This document shows, piece after piece, positions 6,400-9,679 of a stretch of 9,679 bases of DNA (position 1 is the first letter of the stretch; each line of letters begins with the position of its first letter). The position numbers and the translations under genes are program-made. The DNA comes from an archaeon (GTDB lineage: Archaea > EX4484-52 > B79-G9): positions 1-9,679 of the forward strand of contig JAUVEX010000029.1 in assembly GCA_030594585.1 (NCBI GenBank), given 5' to 3'. Under the pieces are notes generated by a model, which saw only the letters and a list, made by a program, of their open reading frames with translations, did no database searches and was not told the DNA's origin.

Positions 6400-6407
6400 T
6401 TTAAATA
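6400..6407 (-). promoter_or_regulatory. TATA box for the TrmB gene
   Basis: TATTTAAA on the minus strand is centred about 26 bases before the ATG at 6377, supporting a leaderless start at that inner ATG rather than the longer open frame. Confidence 0.55.
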
Positions 6408-6426
6408 TTCGGCGGTTTCCGACGAA
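6408..6426. promoter_or_regulatory. Candidate operator palindrome between divergent promoters
   Basis: TTCGGCG and CGACGAA form an inverted repeat around a five-base centre, with six of seven pairs matching. It lies exactly between the TrmB TATA box (6400-6407) and the propeller TATA box (6431-6437), touching the BRE positions of both. A dimer bound here could block both promoters. TrmB is the obvious candidate binder, but this is inference from position. Confidence 0.45.
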
Positions 6427-6430
6427 CAAA

Positions 6431-6437
6431 GTATAAC
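6431..6437 (+). promoter_or_regulatory. TATA box for the propeller gene
   Basis: GTATAAC, preceded by a BRE-like AACAAA, predicts transcription from about 6459. The message would then contain GGTGA (6467-6471), 5 bases before the ATG at 6477. Confidence 0.45.
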
Positions 6438-6466
6438 TACCTGCAAAACCAATAATTTATGGCATT

Positions 6467-6471
6467 GGTGA
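6467..6471 (+). promoter_or_regulatory. Ribosome-binding site deciding the ATG at 6477
   Basis: GGTGA lies five bases before the ATG at 6477, good Shine-Dalgarno spacing. The alternative ATG at 6459 has no such site, although it could serve as a leaderless start from the same TATA box. Confidence 0.4.
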
Positions 6472-6476
6472 TTTTT

Positions 6477-7781
6477 ATGGCGCTATCTTCTGAAGATGTA
6501 ATTGACATGTCAAAGCTCAATGAATGCGGCGAAGTATATGCGACTCCTTTAATTGCGGATGGGCGGGTTTATTTCGGGGCGCTTGATAAATACTTCTATT
6601 GCTTTGATTTTGAGACTGGGCAAAAAATATGGGATGTAAAAATGAACGGCCTTATTGCATCCGGCGCAAAAGTGCATAATGGCGTTGTTTATTTCGGATG
6701 TTTTGACAGCTACATTTACGCATATGATGCAAAAACCGGCGATATGATTTGGAAGTTTAAAACGAACGGTTTTATTGCATCTGCGAGCGAAATACGGGAT
6801 GATGTTATTTATTTTGGTTCCGCAGACACTTTTCTTTATGCGGTATCTGTAAAAACACAGGAATTGCTTTGGAAGTTTAAAACTGGCGGGCGGGTTATTG
6901 GCGACCCGATTGTATTTGATAATAAAATTTATTTTGGCTCAAAAGACAAGCATTTTTATTGTATTGGAATTGACGGCTCGCTCTTGTGGAAATTCAGGAC
7001 GGGCGGCGCGATTGTTACAGGAAAGGCAGTTTGTGATAAAACAAAAATTTATTTCGCCTCAGGGGACGGAATTATTTATGCATTGACTCTTGACGGCGTT
7101 TTTGTGTGGGGTTTTAGAACAGGTGAGTCATGCTACAACAATCCCTTGTTACATAAGGGTATGCTTTACTGCGGAAGCAGAGACCGGTACCTTTATGCAC
7201 TTGATGCGAAAACCGGTGAGATGGCTTGGAGCTTCAACTGCGGCATTATGATGGTGCACAAGCCCGTGGTGTTTGATGATAAAATATGTTTTGGCTCCTC
7301 ATTGATTTACTGCCTTGATTTAAATACTCATGAGGTGGCGTGGAAAATAAACCTAAGTGAATCAGAATCAAATGTTATCGCATCGGTTGCTTTTTTGGAT
7401 AACCGTATTATTTTCTGTACGCGCGACAATCTTATCCGTTGTGTTGATAAGACTAACGGCACTCTTTTTTGGCAGGCAAGGACAAACAGCTCTGAGAGAA
7501 TGAACCTTGCCGGTGTTTTCAGTCCTGTTGTGTGGGATACCCAACTGCATGAAAATTTGGATGAAAATGCAAAGGCGCGGATGATAAAAAAACAGGAAGA
7601 ATTTGAAAAATTTGAACCTTATACATTTACTGAAATTTACAGGCCTTTGGGTGTTCTTGAGAAAAATTCAGGACAAAAAGAAAAGTATGGCTTTGGTGAA
7701 AATCCTTCTGCTGGAGTGTATAGGGATATTGGTGCAACTGAGATATATGCGCGGATTGCAAGAAATGGGTATCGTCGTTAG
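6477..7781 (+). CDS. PQQ-like beta-propeller protein, eight repeats, cytoplasmic
   Basis: This 434-residue protein has eight tandem PQQ-type propeller repeats of about 40 residues, each built as (V/I)YFGS-x-D-x-x-(F/L/I)YA-x-D-x-x-TG-x-x-x-W. The YFG-like strands begin near residues 32, 72, 111, 151, 191, 230, 270 and 311, and a Trp closes each repeat. Eight repeats would close an eight-bladed ring. There is no signal peptide, lipobox or membrane segment, so it appears cytoplasmic, unlike BamB or secreted PQQ dehydrogenases. Cofactor-binding and catalytic residues of true quinoprotein dehydrogenases are not evident, so a scaffold or ligand-binding role is more likely than enzymatic activity. 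After the propeller comes a tail of about 85 residues (350-434) with a charged Lys/Glu stretch and a Tyr/Gly/Arg-rich end. Two start codons are possible; the inner is chosen by GGTGA spacing. It is divergent from TrmB and may be its target. Confidence 0.85.
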   Translation: MALSSEDVIDMSKLNECGEVYATPLIADGRVYFGALDKYFYCFDFETGQKIWDVKMNGLIASGAKVHNGVVYFGCFDSYIYAYDAKTGDMIWKFKTNGFIASASEIRDDVIYFGSADTFLYAVSVKTQELLWKFKTGGRVIGDPIVFDNKIYFGSKDKHFYCIGIDGSLLWKFRTGGAIVTGKAVCDKTKIYFASGDGIIYALTLDGVFVWGFRTGESCYNNPLLHKGMLYCGSRDRYLYALDAKTGEMAWSFNCGIMMVHKPVVFDDKICFGSSLIYCLDLNTHEVAWKINLSESESNVIASVAFLDNRIIFCTRDNLIRCVDKTNGTLFWQARTNSSERMNLAGVFSPVVWDTQLHENLDENAKARMIKKQEEFEKFEPYTFTEIYRPLGVLEKNSGQKEKYGFGENPSAGVYRDIGATEIYARIARNGYRR

Positions 7782-7811
7782 TTAATTAAGCGCGCTTTGA
7801 CAATCTCAAAA

Positions 7812-7820
7812 TTATATATA
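7812..7820 (+). promoter_or_regulatory. TATA box for the pilin-LamG gene
   Basis: TTATATATA, with an upstream TCAAAA BRE-like stretch, is centred about 26-27 bases before the ATG at 7843. This supports a leaderless start and sets this gene apart from the propeller gene before it. Confidence 0.6.
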
Positions 7821-7842
7821 CGCTTTTGACCTTATCTTGTGT

Positions 7843-9679
7843 ATGGCGCCAAAGAAAGGAATATCGGCTCTTATAACTGTTGTTCTTCTGATAGTTTTCA
7901 CAGTAGCTATAAGCACTTTGATTATTGCCTGGATGATTGATTACACAAAGACGACCACTGATGCTGCGACAGAATCGGCAACAGGCGAGAAAGGGATAAC
8001 TTATTGCGCAAATTCCATTGTTGAGATTTCTAATGTGGATTTGAAGAACACAGCAGTTGCAGCGAATAATTCTGTAACTTCCGGGACTGTCAATTACTTC
8101 AACCTGACTTCAATTGCAGGAACACCCACAATTACATTTACCGGCAGGAGCGGGTCGTCAGGCGTAAACGGCCTTTCCGGCTGGTGGCATTTTGATGATG
8201 ATGCTCTTGATTCAACTGCGAATGATAATGATGGGACTGTTACTGGCGCTGCGTGGAACGCAACCGGGAAATTCAGTTCAGCTTTGCAGTTTGACGGGGA
8301 TGATTTCGTTACTGTGCCTGATGATAATATTTTGGATATGACAGACGCTATTACATTGTCCGCATGGGTGAGCCCGTCATCAGGCGGGGTTTATTCTGAA
8401 TGGGCATACAAAAAGCCGGTGTATATACAGGACACACGAGACAATTGGTGGAATACCTCGTGGACGAAAAGAAAGGCAATAACCATAAACAAAAGCATGG
8501 TCAACGGCACTCAGACCAACTTCCCAATGATGATTCACATAAACCAGCTGACAAATGTGAATGAAAACGGTACAGATATTAGGATGACAGACGCTAACGG
8601 GAACCAATTGCCGAGAGAGATTGAATGGTACAACCAATCAACAGGCAATCTTACCCTGTTTTTCGCAGGAAATATTTCAAACGAGACAGACACGATGTTC
8701 TATATGTACTACGGCAACCCTTCGGCGGCTGAGCCTGCTGCGGATTCTACTTATGGTTCAGAAAATGTTTGGGATAACAATTATGTCGGTGTTTGGCATA
8801 TGAATAATGACCCTAATGGCGATGTTGCAAACAGCATCAAAGATTCAACATCATATGAAAATCATGGAACCCCAACAGGCTCTATGACAAGCGCAGATTT
8901 TGCTGATAGTGATTACGGAAAAGGGATTGATTTTGATGCGAGCAATGATTATATTAGAGTTCCCGATTCGGGGCAGGAATTAGATATAATTGATTACTAT
9001 ACAATTGAATCAATTGCAGTACCCTACACATCTACGGGTACATTTGTGGGCGGGATTTATGACATTTCAGGGGCAAATAAACAATATGGAATATTTGATA
9101 AAACCACACAAGTATCTTTTTTAGCGTCACAACCAGGGGTAAAAGATGGATCAACAGTATATGTATATACTGGAAAACATTATACAGCAGGAACCTTTGA
9201 TACGGATGCAAATATACTCAGATTGATAGTGAATGGTGCGTTCAGGGACAGTGACACATTAAATACAGTTGCGTCTCCGAATTGGGATTTATTAATCGGG
9301 GCTAGACATTCAGGTTCTAATGCAGCCACAACAAGCTTCTTTAACGGCACTATTGAAGAATTTAGAGTTTCAAAAATAGTTCGTTCTGATAATTGGTTAA
9401 TAACCACACAAAACAATAATGCTAATCCCGCAGCAACAGGCACAAATGCGTTCTATTCTAGTTTCGGCGACGAAGACACATACCTCACCGACTACCAGAT
9501 AAAGATTGACAGCATAAACACAACTTTACTGTACGACTCCGGCAAAATACAGCAGTACTGTAATGATACTAGATTTACTTGGCTCAACCAGACATCGGGG
9601 GCGGAAGAAGTAATTGACTTCTGGACTGAGAACTGCGACACAACAGGCGGAAACTCAACATTCTGGGTTGAGGTTCCTG
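7843..9679 (+). CDS. Surface protein with pilin-type signal, LamG and DUF2341 domains (partial)
   Basis: The frame stays open from 7843 to the window edge, giving 612 codons of an incomplete protein. The N-terminus MAPKKGISALI followed by a hydrophobic helix to about residue 31 is a class III (type IV pilin/archaellin) signal, with likely prepilin-peptidase cleavage after KKG. Residues about 112-180 resemble the first half of a LamG/concanavalin-like domain (GWWHFDDD, ALQFDGDDFVTVPDD, ITLSAWV). Residues about 200-300 match DUF2341 (WNTSWTKRKAITI, LPREIEWYNQ, MFYMYYGNP). A complete LamG-like domain follows at 314-540 (GVWHMNND, GIDFDASNDYIRVPD, NGTIEEFRVS). At least 15 N-glycosylation sequons fit an extracellular glycoprotein. 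Roles in adhesion, carbohydrate binding or the cell envelope are inference. The first LamG half is not completed, and the region around 8950-9470 is visibly more AT-rich than the flanks. Confidence 0.9.
   Translation, partial: MAPKKGISALITVVLLIVFTVAISTLIIAWMIDYTKTTTDAATESATGEKGITYCANSIVEISNVDLKNTAVAANNSVTSGTVNYFNLTSIAGTPTITFTGRSGSSGVNGLSGWWHFDDDALDSTANDNDGTVTGAAWNATGKFSSALQFDGDDFVTVPDDNILDMTDAITLSAWVSPSSGGVYSEWAYKKPVYIQDTRDNWWNTSWTKRKAITINKSMVNGTQTNFPMMIHINQLTNVNENGTDIRMTDANGNQLPREIEWYNQSTGNLTLFFAGNISNETDTMFYMYYGNPSAAEPAADSTYGSENVWDNNYVGVWHMNNDPNGDVANSIKDSTSYENHGTPTGSMTSADFADSDYGKGIDFDASNDYIRVPDSGQELDIIDYYTIESIAVPYTSTGTFVGGIYDISGANKQYGIFDKTTQVSFLASQPGVKDGSTVYVYTGKHYTAGTFDTDANILRLIVNGAFRDSDTLNTVASPNWDLLIGARHSGSNAATTSFFNGTIEEFRVSKIVRSDNWLITTQNNNANPAATGTNAFYSSFGDEDTYLTDYQIKIDSINTTLLYDSGKIQQYCNDTRFTWLNQTSGAEEVIDFWTENCDTTGGNSTFWVEVP

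Noticed and set aside
180..7789. TTAATTAA present at 180, 3711 and 7782
   Set aside because: Three copies are only slightly more than expected in AT-rich DNA, and the contexts differ, so this is not treated as a repeat family.
1..9679. CRISPR arrays, insertion sequences, tRNA or rRNA genes
   Set aside because: No regularly spaced repeats, transposase, terminal inverted repeats or tRNA-like cloverleaf elements were seen by eye.

Overview
The window is from an archaeon. It carries an archaeal translation factor 5A with its hypusination lysine, a deoxyhypusine synthase, a TrmB-type regulator and a pilin-type class III signal peptide. BRE/TATA boxes sit about 25-28 bases upstream of most start codons, so most messages look leaderless. 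Base composition is moderately AT-rich. A DPANN-like or other uncultivated lineage is plausible from the small, compact genes and the short type IB topoisomerase, but the lineage is inference only.

Layout, left to right. Positions 1-180 hold no convincing protein gene, but the minus strand has a complete C/D-box guide RNA architecture (99-154) with its own TATA-like box and T-rich 3' flank. Next is an unrecognised minus-strand gene (180-710), divergent from a short DNA topoisomerase IB (857-1924). The topoisomerase converges, with a 3-base gap, on a two-gene minus operon: agmatinase (2854-3645), then deoxyhypusine synthase (1928-2857), overlapping at ATGA. Divergent from agmatinase is an unrecognised winged-helix protein (3738-4742), which converges on aIF5A (4778-5164). 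Upstream on the minus strand are a small cupin (5225-5605) and a TrmB-family regulator (5643-6377). An imperfect 19-base palindrome lies between the TrmB promoter and the divergent promoter of an eight-repeat beta-propeller protein (6477-7781). The window ends inside a large surface protein with a pilin-type N-terminus followed by LamG and DUF2341 domains (7843 to the edge).

The central theme is hypusination of aIF5A. Agmatinase and deoxyhypusine synthase are translationally coupled, and their protein substrate is encoded about 1.1 kb away. This fits a polyamine-to-hypusine pathway and perhaps the agmatine-dependent route proposed for haloarchaea. The right end concerns regulation and the cell surface: a TrmB regulator, a propeller gene that may be its target, and a dense-sequon adhesin or pilin-like protein.

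Four start codons were moved inward from the longest open frame because promoter or ribosome-binding-site spacing favours the inner ATG. The most unusual items are the C/D-box RNA, whose first guide is complementary to the 3' end of 16S rRNA, the pilin-LamG-DUF2341 fusion with a half LamG domain, and the candidate operator between TrmB and the propeller gene.
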